From the NCBI RefSeq assembly GCF_016618195.1, contig NZ_CP067099.1:1302001-1366000 (forward strand): 64,000 nt of DNA, given 5' to 3'. A model generated the notes under the pieces. The model saw only the letters and a program-made list of their open reading frames with translations. It did no database searches and had not been told where the DNA came from. Shown here one piece after another: positions 47,207-57,278 of this stretch (positions are counted from its first letter, which is position 1; each line of letters begins with the position of its first letter). Source of the stretch: Providencia manganoxydans (lineage in GTDB: Bacteria > Pseudomonadota > Gammaproteobacteria > Enterobacterales > Enterobacteriaceae). The position numbers and the translations under genes are program-made.

Positions 47207-48191
47207 ATGAAGTTATCATGATTAAGTGTGAAAATGAAAAATACTATAAATTAACATCTAACGCAAATATTAGAACAGTGGAGCTAACAGTGAGTGATAA
47301 ATTTGAGTTAATATGATTGAGTTAATGACGCAAGATATATGGAAATTTTTTTATTAGTAGGGTGCATAATGTCATTATTTTTTGTAATTTCATGTGGTTG
47401 CTATGGGGATGGGTTGCTTAAAAAGGGAGTCATAATATTGCGAATCGAGCTCGTAAATGATGAAGATTTAATCTATTATAGAAACAAAAGCTCTAAGCCA
47501 TCTGGAAAACTTTAATTTTCATGGAACTGCTATCATTACATATTCCTGCTTAATATTAATAATGAAAATATTAATTGATAAATTAATAAACAAAAAGAAG
47601 ACATCTACCTTCAAAAATCCAATCTCAAAGGCATTATCAATATTCTTTCAAAAGTAACAAAAGCCGGAAAGCGTTACCGAATCAAAATCATCGAATGGCT
47701 AATGGATAAATGGAAGCTTGAGCGACTAAAAGTTAACAAGCCTCATTAATATCATATCTTAATTAATCCTCTTTGGTGGTTTTGTAAACCTAATCAAAGT
47801 AATACAGCCGCTCCTTGGCGTGATTGATGGGAGATATGTTTGATGATCTTTCTTAGTATCATCAGACATATTTTCTGAAGGACGTCAATCGTTCTGGCTG
47901 GAAATATAAGTTCGCCATAAGAGCCAAAGGTCTAATCAAAATATTTTTAACGTGGCATTTAGTGAGAAAATGAGTTTATAAGTTGATTTAACGATTGATA
48001 TGTTATTTAACTCATTGAATTAATTTAATTTCTGGTTTTTTGAATATTTTGGGGTAAATATGAAGTGCATGAGAAAATTTATTTTTATTTCAATGACGCC
48101 ATAATGAAAGTAATATTATCAACTTGTGTTTCTATATAACATGTATTAATTGTATCTATATTTTTATTTCAATATAGCATAAGGAATAGTT
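47207..48191. other. Gene-poor accessory interval downstream of argU
   Basis: 985 AT-rich bases. A 48-codon frame at 47369-47515 (starts MSLFFVISCGC, ends SSKPSGKL) is possible. At about 47596-47749 another frame without a good start encodes a protein-like C-terminus (KAGKRYRIKIIEWLMDKW, ending KVNKPH), probably a gene remnant. No integrase or second copy of the tRNA end was seen. Confidence 0.4.
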
Positions 48192-49019
48192 ATGGAGATG
48201 TTGCTCATTTTCTTATTAATAGGGTGTGTTACTGGGGTTTTAGCTGGTTTGCTTGGTATAGGCGGCGGAACAATCATAGTACCTATTATTATATACACAG
48301 TGACACAGCAAGGCATGCCTTATGAATTGACAATGAAAATAGCCTTAGCTACCTCATTCTCTGTTATCATTTTTTCTACTGCATCTTCTGCCTATTCTCA
48401 CAGCAAGCATAAAGCCATTCTTTGGAATGAATTCCCATATCTATCTGTTGGTACCATTATTGGGGTATTTTTAGGCTCTTATTTCGTTCATAAAACTTCG
48501 GATATTATCTTACAGGTTATTTTTTGTCTTTTTATGGGATATACCATTTATACTTTATTATTTTCGAAAAAAAATGAAGCTGACCGAATCGAAAATGTAG
48601 ATGATCCTGTTATAACAAAACCTTGGCTATCCGGTGGTGGAGTATTTATCGGGTTTATTTCCAGTTTTATCGGTATTGCAGGCGGAGCTATTACAGTGCC
48701 TCTTCTGAGTACATGGGGATTTAATACTCGAAAATGTATAGCGACATCTTCAATGCTGGGTGTTGTTTTAGCAACAATTGGGGCTATATCAGGGATTATT
48801 TATGGTTGGAATAAAACGGAAATCACAGATTACTATCTAGGTTTTATTTATCTCCCAGCGTTTGTTGGTATTGGTATAACCAGTGTTTTATTTGCTCCAC
48901 TTGGTGTGAAATTTTCCTATAAACTTCCGGTTAAAGTGATCCGTCAAATATTTGCGGTATTTTTAATCTTAGTTGTGAGTAAAATGATCCATCTGATTAT
49001 ATCTTCTGGTTCAATCTAA
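48192..49019 (+). CDS. TauE/SafE-family sulfite/organosulfonate exporter-like protein
   Basis: A 275-residue membrane protein with eight to nine helices in two repeats, each starting with the glycine-rich pattern (GLLGIGGGTIIVP; SFIGIAGGAITVP) of the TauE/SafE family. Family members export sulfite, sulfoacetate or related anions. AAGGAA precedes the ATG. It stands upstream of the ars operon but 350 bases apart. Substrate unknown. Confidence 0.85.
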   Translation: MEMLLIFLLIGCVTGVLAGLLGIGGGTIIVPIIIYTVTQQGMPYELTMKIALATSFSVIIFSTASSAYSHSKHKAILWNEFPYLSVGTIIGVFLGSYFVHKTSDIILQVIFCLFMGYTIYTLLFSKKNEADRIENVDDPVITKPWLSGGGVFIGFISSFIGIAGGAITVPLLSTWGFNTRKCIATSSMLGVVLATIGAISGIIYGWNKTEITDYYLGFIYLPAFVGIGITSVLFAPLGVKFSYKLPVKVIRQIFAVFLILVVSKMIHLIISSGSI

Positions 49020-49299
49020 TTCAGATTATCATTATTGAGTAGGGTTTTGAGGGAGTTATTTCATCATTTAATTTTATCAGTGCTCTGATATTGCAGAAAG
49101 TGAATGTCTTTTTATATTAAAATTCAGAGAATTAACTAATTTTAGTGTTTTGTCACTCGGTTGATATTTATATTTTGATGTACCAACATAATTGCTGATT
49201 CTAAAATTATGTGTATTTGAATTTGTTCGAATTGTCACTCGATGATAACTGAAACTATGATGCTTATATTGCGCTAATCTTAATTAAGATTTTTTATAT

Positions 49300-49343
49300 G
49301 TCAATGCATGTGTTTTGACGTATATGTTTATTGAGTGTACTCT
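49300..49343 (+). promoter_or_regulatory. Candidate ars promoter/operator
   Basis: TTGACG (49315-49320), a 17-base spacer and TACTCT (49338-49343) form a plausible promoter 27 bases before arsR. GTCAA-N10-TTGAC (49300-49319) overlaps the -35 as a possible ArsR operator. Predicted by eye. Confidence 0.45.
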
Positions 49344-49369
49344 TAGGCTATAGATAGTAAGGAGCATGT

Positions 49370-49705
49370 ATGGAACCATTACAACTGTTTAAAATTTTAG
49401 GGGATCAAACCAGACTCGATATCGTATTGCTTTTGAAAGCATCTGGTGAGCTGTGTGTTTGTGATATCTATACGGCCTTAAATTTATCGCAACCAAAGAC
49501 ATCTCGACACTTAGCAATGTTAAGAGAGTCTGGTCTTTTGCTCGACTCAAAACATGGTAAATGGGTTCATTATCGATTATCTCCAGCATTACTACCGTGG
49601 GTGAAAAGTATCATTGATGTCACCTATGCCACAGAGAAAAATAGAGTGGCAGATTTACTCAAAAGCTTAGAGACAAAAGAGTCTGCGAGTAGTTGTTCCG
49701 CATAA
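49370..49705 (+). CDS. arsR: Arsenic-responsive repressor ArsR
   Basis: A 111-residue ArsR/SmtB repressor with a winged helix (ALNLSQPKTSRHLAMLRESG) and the As(III)-binding site ELCVCD (C29, C31). Binding of arsenite or antimonite releases it from the operator. AAGGAG precedes the ATG. First gene of an arsR-arsB-arsC operon. Confidence 0.94.
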   Translation: MEPLQLFKILGDQTRLDIVLLLKASGELCVCDIYTALNLSQPKTSRHLAMLRESGLLLDSKHGKWVHYRLSPALLPWVKSIIDVTYATEKNRVADLLKSLETKESASSCSA

Positions 49706-49752
49706 AATTTTTTAAATTAACATATATGGAAAAACATATGTAAGGTTGGGTT

Positions 49753-49923
49753 ATGAAAAAACTAAAAGTATTTGATCCTGTATTATGCTGTAGCACAGGT
49801 GTTTGTGGAGCGTAAGTCACTCCTGCATTAGTAGACCTCACAAGAGAGCCCGACAGGTTAAAAAATAAGTTAATGCAAGAGCCTATACATTTTTTTATAA
49901 CAAAAAAGTGGGGGTATCCTTGA
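49753..49923 (+). pseudogene. arsD: arsD remnant (20-residue stub then stop)
   Basis: The frame starts MKKLKVFDPVLCCSTGVCGA and meets TAA at 49813-49815. It then continues in frame with VTPALVDLTREPDRLK, matching the ArsD N-terminus, before losing similarity and ending at TGA 49921. ArsD is normally about 120 residues and delivers As(III) to ArsA; arsA is absent. The stub keeps the three metalloid-binding cysteines C12, C13 and C18. Decayed gene, but the short peptide could still be made. Confidence 0.85.
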
Positions 49924-50002
49924 AATCTCAAGAGCCGATTCATTTGCATTATTGATTTTAAAACAAGAAAGGGTGTAAAAGCACCTTTTAAACGAGGTAG
50001 TT

Positions 50003-51292
50003 ATGTTTATTGCCGCATTAATTTTTATTTTAACGATCACCTTTGTTATTTGGCAGCCCAAAGGACTGGGTATTGGCTGGAGTGCTACAGCAGGGGCTGT
50101 ATTGGCACTGATCTTTGGTGTGATCAGTTTTCAAGATATTCCGATTGTTTGGAACATTGTTTGGAATGCCACTGCGACATTTGTTGCAGTAATTATCATT
50201 AGCTTACTTTTAGATGAAAGTGGTTTCTTTGAATGGGCTGCATTACATGTTGGCAAGTGGGGCGGTGGTAAAGGAAAGCTGTTATTCAGTTATATCGTGC
50301 TACTTGGTGCAACGGTGGCGGCCTTATTTGCTAACGATGGTGCAGCATTGATATTAACGCCCATTGTGATTGCGATGTTATTGGCACTTGGTTTCAACAA
50401 AGGCACCACATTAGCATTTGTTATGGCTGCTGGGTTTATTGCAGATACGGCGAGCTTGCCGCTGATTGTTTCGAACCTCGTGAATATCGTTTCTGCGGAC
50501 TTCTTTAATATTGGATTTACGGAATATGCATCAATTATGGTGCCAGTAGATATTGCTGCAATTATCGCAACACTCGTGATGCTGCATTGGTTTTTCCGCA
50601 AAGATATTCCTAAACAATATGATGTTACCAAACTGAGTGAACCGACTTTAGCCATTAAGGACATGACAACGTTTAAAGCTGGTTGGCTGGTATTGGTACT
50701 GCTACTTATTGGTTTCTTTGTCTTAGAACCATTAGGTATTCCAGTGAGTGCAATTGCAGCTATTGGTGCCTTAATTCTTTGGGTGATTGCAGCCAGAGGC
50801 CATACGATTAATACCAGAAAAGTGTTACGTGGCGCACCTTGGCAAATCGTTATTTTCTCTTTAGGGATGTACTTGGTGGTTTATGGTTTAAGAAATGCAG
50901 GGTTAACCGATTATCTTTCTGAAACGCTCAGTTACCTTGCAGACAAAGGACTATGGGTTGCCACTCTAGGAACGGGATTTATTACCGCATTTTTATCATC
51001 CATAATGAACAATATGCCAACGGTATTAATTGGCGCGTTATCTATTGAAGGAAGTGAAGCGACAGGGTTAATTCAACAAGCGATGGTTTATGCCAATGTG
51101 ATTGGTGCCGATTTGGGTCCAAAAATCACACCAATAGGTAGTTTGGCTACATTGCTGTGGCTGCATGTTTTATCGCAAAAAAACATGACCATTACATGGG
51201 GATATTATTTCAAAACAGGGATTATCATGACTATCCCTGTGCTGATTGTCACACTCGTTACTTTAGTACTTCGACTTTCACTGTTAAATTAA
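50003..51292 (+). CDS. arsB: Arsenite/antimonite efflux carrier ArsB
   Basis: A 429-residue membrane protein with about 12 helices, the usual length for ArsB. The family's [11 protein letters not shown] and [13 protein letters not shown] segments are present. It exports As(OH)3 by proton antiport without ArsA, consistent with the missing arsA. Follows the arsD remnant and leads into arsC by 10 bases. Confidence 0.95.
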   Translation: MFIAALIFILTITFVIWQPKGLGIGWSATAGAVLALIFGVISFQDIPIVWNIVWNATATFVAVIIISLLLDESGFFEWAALHVGKWGGGKGKLLFSYIVLLGATVAALFANDGAALILTPIVIAMLLALGFNKGTTLAFVMAAGFIADTASLPLIVSNLVNIVSADFFNIGFTEYASIMVPVDIAAIIATLVMLHWFFRKDIPKQYDVTKLSEPTLAIKDMTTFKAGWLVLVLLLIGFFVLEPLGIPVSAIAAIGALILWVIAARGHTINTRKVLRGAPWQIVIFSLGMYLVVYGLRNAGLTDYLSETLSYLADKGLWVATLGTGFITAFLSSIMNNMPTVLIGALSIEGSEATGLIQQAMVYANVIGADLGPKITPIGSLATLLWLHVLSQKNMTITWGYYFKTGIIMTIPVLIVTLVTLVLRLSLLN

Positions 51293-51302
51293 AGGTAACC
51301 CC

Positions 51303-51728
51303 ATGAATGAGATCACTATCTACCATAACCCCAATTGTGGCACTTCGCGTAATGCCCTTGCAATGATCCGCAATAGTGGTATTGAGCCAACGATTATCCA
51401 TTACCTAGAAACGCCGCCGAGTAAAAATGTTTTAGTACAACTCATTGCGGATATGAACATCACGGTAAGGGAGCTATTACGAAAAAATGTTGAGCCGTAT
51501 GAGCAATTAAATTTAGAACAAGATAACCATACAGATGAGCAACTCATTGATTTTATGTTGCAGTACCCGATATTGATTAATCGACCAATTGTCGTCACTC
51601 CGCTAGGGGTAAAGTTGTGTCGGCCTTCTGAGGTGGTGCTAGATATACTTCCTAATCAGCAACAAAGTGAATTTATCAAAGAAGATGGTGAGGTTATTGT
51701 TGATAAGCAAGGGAGAAGAGTAAAGTAA
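51303..51728 (+). CDS. arsC: Arsenate reductase ArsC (glutaredoxin-coupled)
   Basis: A 141-residue ArsC (E. coli 141). The catalytic C12 is in HNPNCGTSRN and the arginine-bearing NRPIVVTPLGVKLCRPSE segment is present. It reduces arsenate to arsenite for ArsB. Last gene of the operon. Confidence 0.95.
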   Translation: MNEITIYHNPNCGTSRNALAMIRNSGIEPTIIHYLETPPSKNVLVQLIADMNITVRELLRKNVEPYEQLNLEQDNHTDEQLIDFMLQYPILINRPIVVTPLGVKLCRPSEVVLDILPNQQQSEFIKEDGEVIVDKQGRRVK

Positions 51729-51775
51729 ATGGCTCTTTAAAATCATAGCTCTTGGTTAATGTTTATCCGTGACAG

Positions 51776-51796
51776 GCCAGTTTTAATTAAACTGGC
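51776..51796 (+). terminator. Hairpin after arsC
   Basis: GCCAGTTT-TAATT-AAACTGGC, 48 bases past the arsC stop; no clear T-run. Confidence 0.5.
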
Positions 51797-52561
51797 TACT
51801 TGAATTATAGGGTATAATTCAATACTGATATGCTTAATGGCTGAGTTATATGTACAAATTATCTCGTTGAGTCTGAGTTGATGTCTTAGGTTTCTAAAAA
51901 CAAGTACCCTAATTTATTGTGTATAGCATGTTTTATTGTAAGTTAAATTCTGTGTTTTGTGGAAAAAATTGTTGGTGTATTTATTGATATAAAATTATAC
52001 AAACACAAATTTAAGCTTCTTTTTTCTCATTTAATGTAATAAAAATTAATATAATAAGAGCTGAATGCCCCCATGGCATAAGCTTTAATGTATACATAAG
52101 ATACATCATTATTACTCATTTTTGTTGTATTTTCATTTGGTTATGTAAGAAGTAAGTATCTATTGTAGCATATTTCATCGTATTCGATTTGGCTGGATTG
52201 TTGTTTCAATAGTCCAGATTTAATTAAAAAAACTCATTAGGTTACTTGTTGCAATGTTCATGCTTAAGGTAAATTTATTTATTAGTACAATAATGAGTTG
52301 TAATTTATTTTGGTGCTTAATTCTATCAAGTTAACTTTTGATGCTCTCAAATTGTACATTGTTATTTGTTGGTAATATAATCAACTAAATTGGCTGATCC
52401 TCTTATGTAGTAGAGTAGAGATAAAAAATTGTAAAATTTTACAGTTTATATGATTAAACCAATTGTTTAAATTTATTGCTTATATTAAAAATATACTGCG
52501 ATGTGCATTTACTACTATAATGATTAATATCGTTAAATATCTCTTGATAATGGGATAGCGT
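51797..52561. other. AT-rich interval before the aaeXAB-like operon
   Basis: About 765 bases with no ORF above 15-20 codons, no repeat-family copy and no tRNA. Presumably contains the operon promoter. No adjacent LysR regulator such as AaeR is found. Confidence 0.5.
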
Positions 52562-52771
52562 ATGGAAGATTTAATTCTAGGGGGTACGGTTTTTATACCC
52601 GGGATTGCTTTGGTGTTTTTTTTAGGTTTCTTTTCATGGTTATTAATTAGAGTAGTTTACGCAAACTTAGTGAGCAAATATGAATATGCAGGAAGCTTAT
52701 TCGACATTTCTATGCTGTTTCTCTGCATTTTGGTCATGCATTTCATTCTTAATTCATGGTTGGTAATATAA
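52562..52771 (+). CDS. DUF1656 small membrane protein (AaeX-like)
   Basis: A 69-residue protein with two membrane helices, the size and pattern of AaeX (67). It heads a three-gene efflux operon and its stop overlaps the next start (TAATG). Confidence 0.82.
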   Translation: MEDLILGGTVFIPGIALVFFLGFFSWLLIRVVYANLVSKYEYAGSLFDISMLFLCILVMHFILNSWLVI

Positions 52772-53619
52772 TGAATATAAAGAAATATTTATTAATTGTG
52801 ATATCTGTATTCATCATTGTTTCGTCTATATATTTATTATGGAACCATTATGCATTAAGCCCATGGACTCGGGATGGTAGAGTAAGAGCTGAAATCAACC
52901 AAGTGACAGCAGAGGTTTCAGGGAAAGTTGAGCAATTGATGATCATCGATAACCAAGAAGTCAAACAAGGTGAATTATTACTTGTCGTTGATCCTACTGA
53001 CTATGAAATCAAACTACGTCAATCTGAATTAGAACTTAATGATTTAGTGGTTCAATACAATTTTGCCAAGAACCAATTAGCAAGGCGTACTAAACTAAGT
53101 CAGGTTGCGATATCTAAGGAAGAGCTAGATGATGCAAAGTCGCGCCAAGAAAGCTTAGCCAAAAAAATTGAATTAGCAAAGGTGAAGATTGAAAAAGCTA
53201 AACTTGACCTATCAAGAACACAAATTCATTCACCAGTAAATGGCTTTATTACTAATTTGAATTTGCGTACAGGGAATTATATTAATGCAGGCTCCCCTCT
53301 ATTTGCGATCGTTGATAAAGATTCTTTCTATGTGATTGCTTATTTAGAAGAAACTAAAATGGCCAATGTTGTTGTTGGTGATAATGCAAATATAAAGTTG
53401 TACGGCAACAATCATGAATTAAAAGGCAAAGTACAAAGCATTGGTCGAGCAATTGACGATAACAACTCTACGACAGGAAGCCAGCTACTTGAAAATATAC
53501 AACCTAACTACCCATGGGTCCGATTAGCACAAAGAGTACCAATTAAAATATCATTAAATGATACTCAAGGAGTAACCCTTATACCGGGTACGACTTGCAC
53601 TGTATTTATTGAAGACTAA
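52771..53619 (+). CDS. HlyD/AaeA-like membrane fusion protein
   Basis: A 282-residue periplasmic adaptor: N-terminal membrane anchor (5-25), biotinyl-lipoyl half domains around a coiled coil (about 75-155), and a beta-barrel. Contains WTRDGRVRAE and the SPVNGFITNLNLRTGNYI hallmark of the AaeA/EmrA group. ATG 52771 overlaps the DUF1656 stop. It would link the inner-membrane partner downstream to an outer-membrane channel. Confidence 0.85.
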   Translation: MNIKKYLLIVISVFIIVSSIYLLWNHYALSPWTRDGRVRAEINQVTAEVSGKVEQLMIIDNQEVKQGELLLVVDPTDYEIKLRQSELELNDLVVQYNFAKNQLARRTKLSQVAISKEELDDAKSRQESLAKKIELAKVKIEKAKLDLSRTQIHSPVNGFITNLNLRTGNYINAGSPLFAIVDKDSFYVIAYLEETKMANVVVGDNANIKLYGNNHELKGKVQSIGRAIDDNNSTTGSQLLENIQPNYPWVRLAQRVPIKISLNDTQGVTLIPGTTCTVFIED

Positions 53620-53622
53620 GTG

Positions 53623-55257
53623 ATGAAACTAAACTGGATATTTGCAGTTAAATATATGCTAGCTATTCTATTGGCTTGGTATATTTCTTCATATTTTGGT
53701 TTTGATAAGCCTTACTGGTCAATGATGACTGTCGCAATCATTGGCTACCCTGATCCATCATTAAGTTTGGCTAAAATGGCGGCACGCCTTGTAGGAAGTG
53801 TTATTGGTGTTATCGTAGTAACATTAATCGCTAACATTAGTCTCAGTGATCACTGGTTGTTTACCTCTTTGATTATTATTTGGTTGTCAGTTTGCTTATT
53901 TATGGCGTTAACTTCTCGCTATATGATGCCTTATATGTTTTCGCTATCAGGGTATACTTCTGCGATCATTGCCTTCGGTACATCAGTCTATCCATTGCCA
54001 ATGACAATATTTAATTTGTCTCAAGAAAGGCTAATGGAGGTTATGATAGGCATCATTATTTACACATTTATTAGTTATGCCTTACCAAATAGGTCTAATG
54101 TGCCACAAACAGTTCTATTGAACAGGAAAATAAGTACGGATAGAAAAAATGTGTTATCAAGTGTATTCAAAGGAAATTATGATAATACAATGAAAAACCT
54201 ATCTGTTATCATTGCAGATAGTATAGCCTATGATGAAGTGAGTAAATATGAAAGTCATTTTTTATCTTTTAAAAAGGCACACAGTAAGGCATTAAAATTA
54301 CCAATATTGGTCACTATATCTATTATTGGTTTAGTCGATCGCGCATTTTTACGCTATGAAAAATATAATCAATTATTAAGCTTGAAGAAAGAGATTAGTC
54401 GTCCCTCTACCTTTCAGTCTTATGCATTTTTTGATTGGAAAGATGCTTTTTTAAATACGTTAAGACTAGTTGTAAGTTTAGTGATTAGTGTTATGTTCTG
54501 GCTTAATACTGGTTGGGAGTATGGTTATATTTTACCTGTATTAGTGAGTATTTCTTTTACCTTTGGGATTACTATTCCCAATGCTAATAAGCTTGCTTTT
54601 ATTGTATTTATTGTTGCTCTGTTAGTGATCGCGTTTAGCTATGTATTGAAATTTTTCTTTTTAATACAGGCATCAAGTTTTATGCAAGCGGCCTTGATTA
54701 TGATCCCTATCTTTATCCTTTTTGGTGTCTTGAAAACGGTAGGTAAGTTAGCATTTTTGATTTCACATATTATGTGTATTTCTTTAATATTTCTAATTAA
54801 TTTTACTAATCCAATGAGTTTTGATTTTGTTTTTTTTGCTAATACTGCTATAGCGCTTATTTTTTCTATCATTATAGTGATTTTGATGTTGTATATCATA
54901 CCATTGAGTAGTGCACAGCAGATAGAAACACGTAAAGTTAATTTTATTTTACAGAAAATAAATACATTACCGTTAAATGAGTTAGTTCTCATAAAAATTC
55001 GTAATACTTTGCTAATGAATGTAAATTCATTATATGAACATAAAAATATTAACCAGTTTTACGTGTTAATTGCATTGATTAGTTTATATGAATTATCAGA
55101 ATCATATCAGGTAAGAGAACTGATGGTCAGCATTATTAATGCGGTATCAATAGGAGATGATAAAGATAATATATTGAAATCTCTTAATGGTACTGAAACA
55201 ATTTATTCAGATTCTAATGTAAAGTATGCCAAAGATATTATTGGCTTTTTGTTATAA
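53623..55257 (+). CDS. FUSC-family (AaeB-like) efflux transporter
   Basis: A 544-residue membrane protein with two clusters of about five helices separated by a cytosolic part, the FUSC/AaeB layout, but shorter than E. coli AaeB (655). Starts 3 bases after the HlyD-like stop. By family it exports aromatic carboxylic acids or similar compounds; substrate here unknown. Confidence 0.82.
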   Translation: MKLNWIFAVKYMLAILLAWYISSYFGFDKPYWSMMTVAIIGYPDPSLSLAKMAARLVGSVIGVIVVTLIANISLSDHWLFTSLIIIWLSVCLFMALTSRYMMPYMFSLSGYTSAIIAFGTSVYPLPMTIFNLSQERLMEVMIGIIIYTFISYALPNRSNVPQTVLLNRKISTDRKNVLSSVFKGNYDNTMKNLSVIIADSIAYDEVSKYESHFLSFKKAHSKALKLPILVTISIIGLVDRAFLRYEKYNQLLSLKKEISRPSTFQSYAFFDWKDAFLNTLRLVVSLVISVMFWLNTGWEYGYILPVLVSISFTFGITIPNANKLAFIVFIVALLVIAFSYVLKFFFLIQASSFMQAALIMIPIFILFGVLKTVGKLAFLISHIMCISLIFLINFTNPMSFDFVFFANTAIALIFSIIIVILMLYIIPLSSAQQIETRKVNFILQKINTLPLNELVLIKIRNTLLMNVNSLYEHKNINQFYVLIALISLYELSESYQVRELMVSIINAVSIGDDKDNILKSLNGTETIYSDSNVKYAKDIIGFLL

Positions 55258-55278
55258 TCATAAATATAAGAGGTGGTC

Positions 55279-55938
55279 ATGTTTGAATTATTAACTGCAA
55301 TAGGGATTGGGTTGGTGGTATTGTTACCATTATCAAACCCACTAACCACAGTTGCATTGTTTCTTGGTTTATCCGGTGGAATGACAATTGAGGCGCGTAA
55401 AAAAACCATAAAAATGACGCCTGTATATGTCTTTTTTATTATGTTGGTCTCATGGTATTCAGGACAAGCGATCATGAATACCTTTGGTGTGACTATTCCA
55501 GGTTTGAGGATTGCCGGTGGTTTTATTGTTGCCTACATTGGTTTTCGTATGTTGTTTCCTGTCGCCGAAAATAGTCGTCATGATGAAGGGGAAAAAACAG
55601 TAGATAATACATCGAGTGTTGCATTTGTTCCTTTAGCTATGCCAAGTACTGCTGGACCAGGTACTATAGCGATGATTATTAGTATGGCTTCATCCGTAAT
55701 CACGAATGAAAGCGCTTATCCTCATTGGGTTATTATTGTTGCGCCACCGTTGGTATTTTTAATTTTTTCTGTGATTTTGTGGGCATGCCTAAAAAGTTCA
55801 AGTCTTATTATGAAGTTTTTTGGTAAAAGCGGCATTGATGCAATATCTAGGCTGATGGGATTTTTGCTAGTTTGTATGGGTGTACAATTTATCATCACCG
55901 GTATAGGAGAACTCACGCGTTCTGGTTTTTTTAGCTAG
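55279..55938 (+). CDS. MarC-family integral membrane protein
   Basis: A 219-residue protein with six membrane helices, close to MarC (221) of E. coli. [16 protein letters not shown] and [15 protein letters not shown] are the family's two repeat signatures. ATG 55279 follows AGAGG. Only 21 bases after the AaeB-like gene, so perhaps cotranscribed. Role of the family is not established. Confidence 0.88.
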   Translation: MFELLTAIGIGLVVLLPLSNPLTTVALFLGLSGGMTIEARKKTIKMTPVYVFFIMLVSWYSGQAIMNTFGVTIPGLRIAGGFIVAYIGFRMLFPVAENSRHDEGEKTVDNTSSVAFVPLAMPSTAGPGTIAMIISMASSVITNESAYPHWVIIVAPPLVFLIFSVILWACLKSSSLIMKFFGKSGIDAISRLMGFLLVCMGVQFIITGIGELTRSGFFS

Positions 55939-56236
55939 TTTTGAACAATGTTATCGTGAATTACTCTGATTTAATGTATAAATAACACCTGAAAGGTTAT
56001 TACTTCTCAACTGAATAAGGTGTTACAGCGCTTTTCTTTTTCTGCGCCAGTCAGCAACGGCGATAAATTAATATCAAGTAATATTAATTATCTTTACCAT
56101 CTTCATGTTGTTTTAGAATATATAAATAACATGTTAATTAAGTGTTATTACTTAATTTTTGAAATGTAGATACTAGTAAACTGCCATTTGTATGCAATGC
56201 AAAAAAGAATTACCTGTGTCTACGTAAATACTAAAT

Positions 56237-56452
56237 TTAGTTGACTTTGTTCATCAAAAATTTATAAATTTCAGGTAGATATAGAGAAATACTGACAAAT
56301 AAAAACGCTGCAATAAAATAGATGTTTATCGATTCCATCGTAATCGTTGTTGAAAGAGTCGCGATCGCTAAAATGCCTACAATGATACGACGACTATTTA
56401 TAGACATCACATGCGTTAACTCACTAATAAATGATTCAATAAATCTAAACAT
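56237..56452 (-). CDS. Small hypothetical membrane protein
   Basis: A 71-residue frame with two predicted membrane helices (about 23-40 and 44-62) and charged ends. AAAAGGAATT lies just upstream of the ATG. Family not recognised. Confidence 0.5.
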   Translation of the reverse strand: MFRFIESFISELTHVMSINSRRIIVGILAIATLSTTITMESINIYFIAAFLFVSISLYLPEIYKFLMNKVN

Positions 56453-57088
56453 AACAATTCCTTTTCATAGTTACGTGAGAAGTGTATATGATTTAAATAT
56501 AATATTGAAGTTTTTATTAGTTATTTGTGCTATTAATTTTTAATGTGAGTTTAAAATGATTAAATTTAATCTTTTTGAGATAAAAAAAGCATTTAATAAT
56601 TTAAAAAATTTATTGATTCTATAATTTATTTAAATTTAACAGATAAAACATTACATTGGTTAATTATTTTATGGCTTCAATTTATTGATATTATTGTCTT
56701 TTTATTTTGTGTTTTCTATTTTGTAAATTAATACAATAAACAAGAGTAAGTAAAGTATAAATATATATTAAGTATTAACACGTAGTGGTGTGAAAATATG
56801 TGAGTTAGCTCATAAATGAGCAATTAACTTAATATCTTTTACTTATTCTAATTATGAAAATGATTAACACTTATTAAGTTGGTAATAATACCTATTATAT
56901 TCTAAATAGTTTTGGGGGAAATAGAGGATAAGTGAGTGAGTTACTAGAATATAGGACAAATTATGTGATTAGCACAAGTAGGCTTAGTCACTATAAGCCT
57001 AACCCCCTAAAACTTAATGTATGATGAGTATATTCTGATTGAGTGCTGTCAGAGGGTAGTTTACTCTAAAAGAAAATAGGAGAATACG
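56453..57088. other. Gene-poor interval
   Basis: 636 very AT-rich bases. A CRP-like site TGTGAGTTAGCTCATA is at 56799-56814 (one mismatch in TCACA). The remainder is the palindromic repeat listed separately. No ORF of note. Confidence 0.45.
56896..57033. repeat. Intergenic palindromic repeat, copy 9 (diverged)
   Basis: Starts TATATTCTAAATAGTTTTGG and ends ATGTATGATGAGTATATT; the interior resembles the copy at 10715-10842 (GGATAAGTGAG..., ATTATGTGA...). Confidence 0.7.
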
Positions 57089-57232
57089 ATGCCAGCATAT
57101 GATCCCATAGAACTACTCGGTAACTCTATCGCAGCAACGATAAAAATGGTTTATTCCCCGTTTGAATCGCTGTATCACAGTAGTATCATCGGCGACCTTA
57201 GTTATATTATGCTATTGCACTTTGCGAATTAA
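57089..57232 (+). CDS. Short ORF, possible small protein
   Basis: A 47-codon frame beginning MPAYDPIELLGNS and ending MLLHFAN, preceded by AATAGGAGA, a good ribosome site. No family recognised; could be a small protein or the start of a truncated gene. Confidence 0.4.
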   Translation: MPAYDPIELLGNSIAATIKMVYSPFESLYHSSIIGDLSYIMLLHFAN

Positions 57233-57278
57233 TGACTCGCTTTTCAGCTAGTCTACTGTTTTCTTTGAGCTTCGGTAA

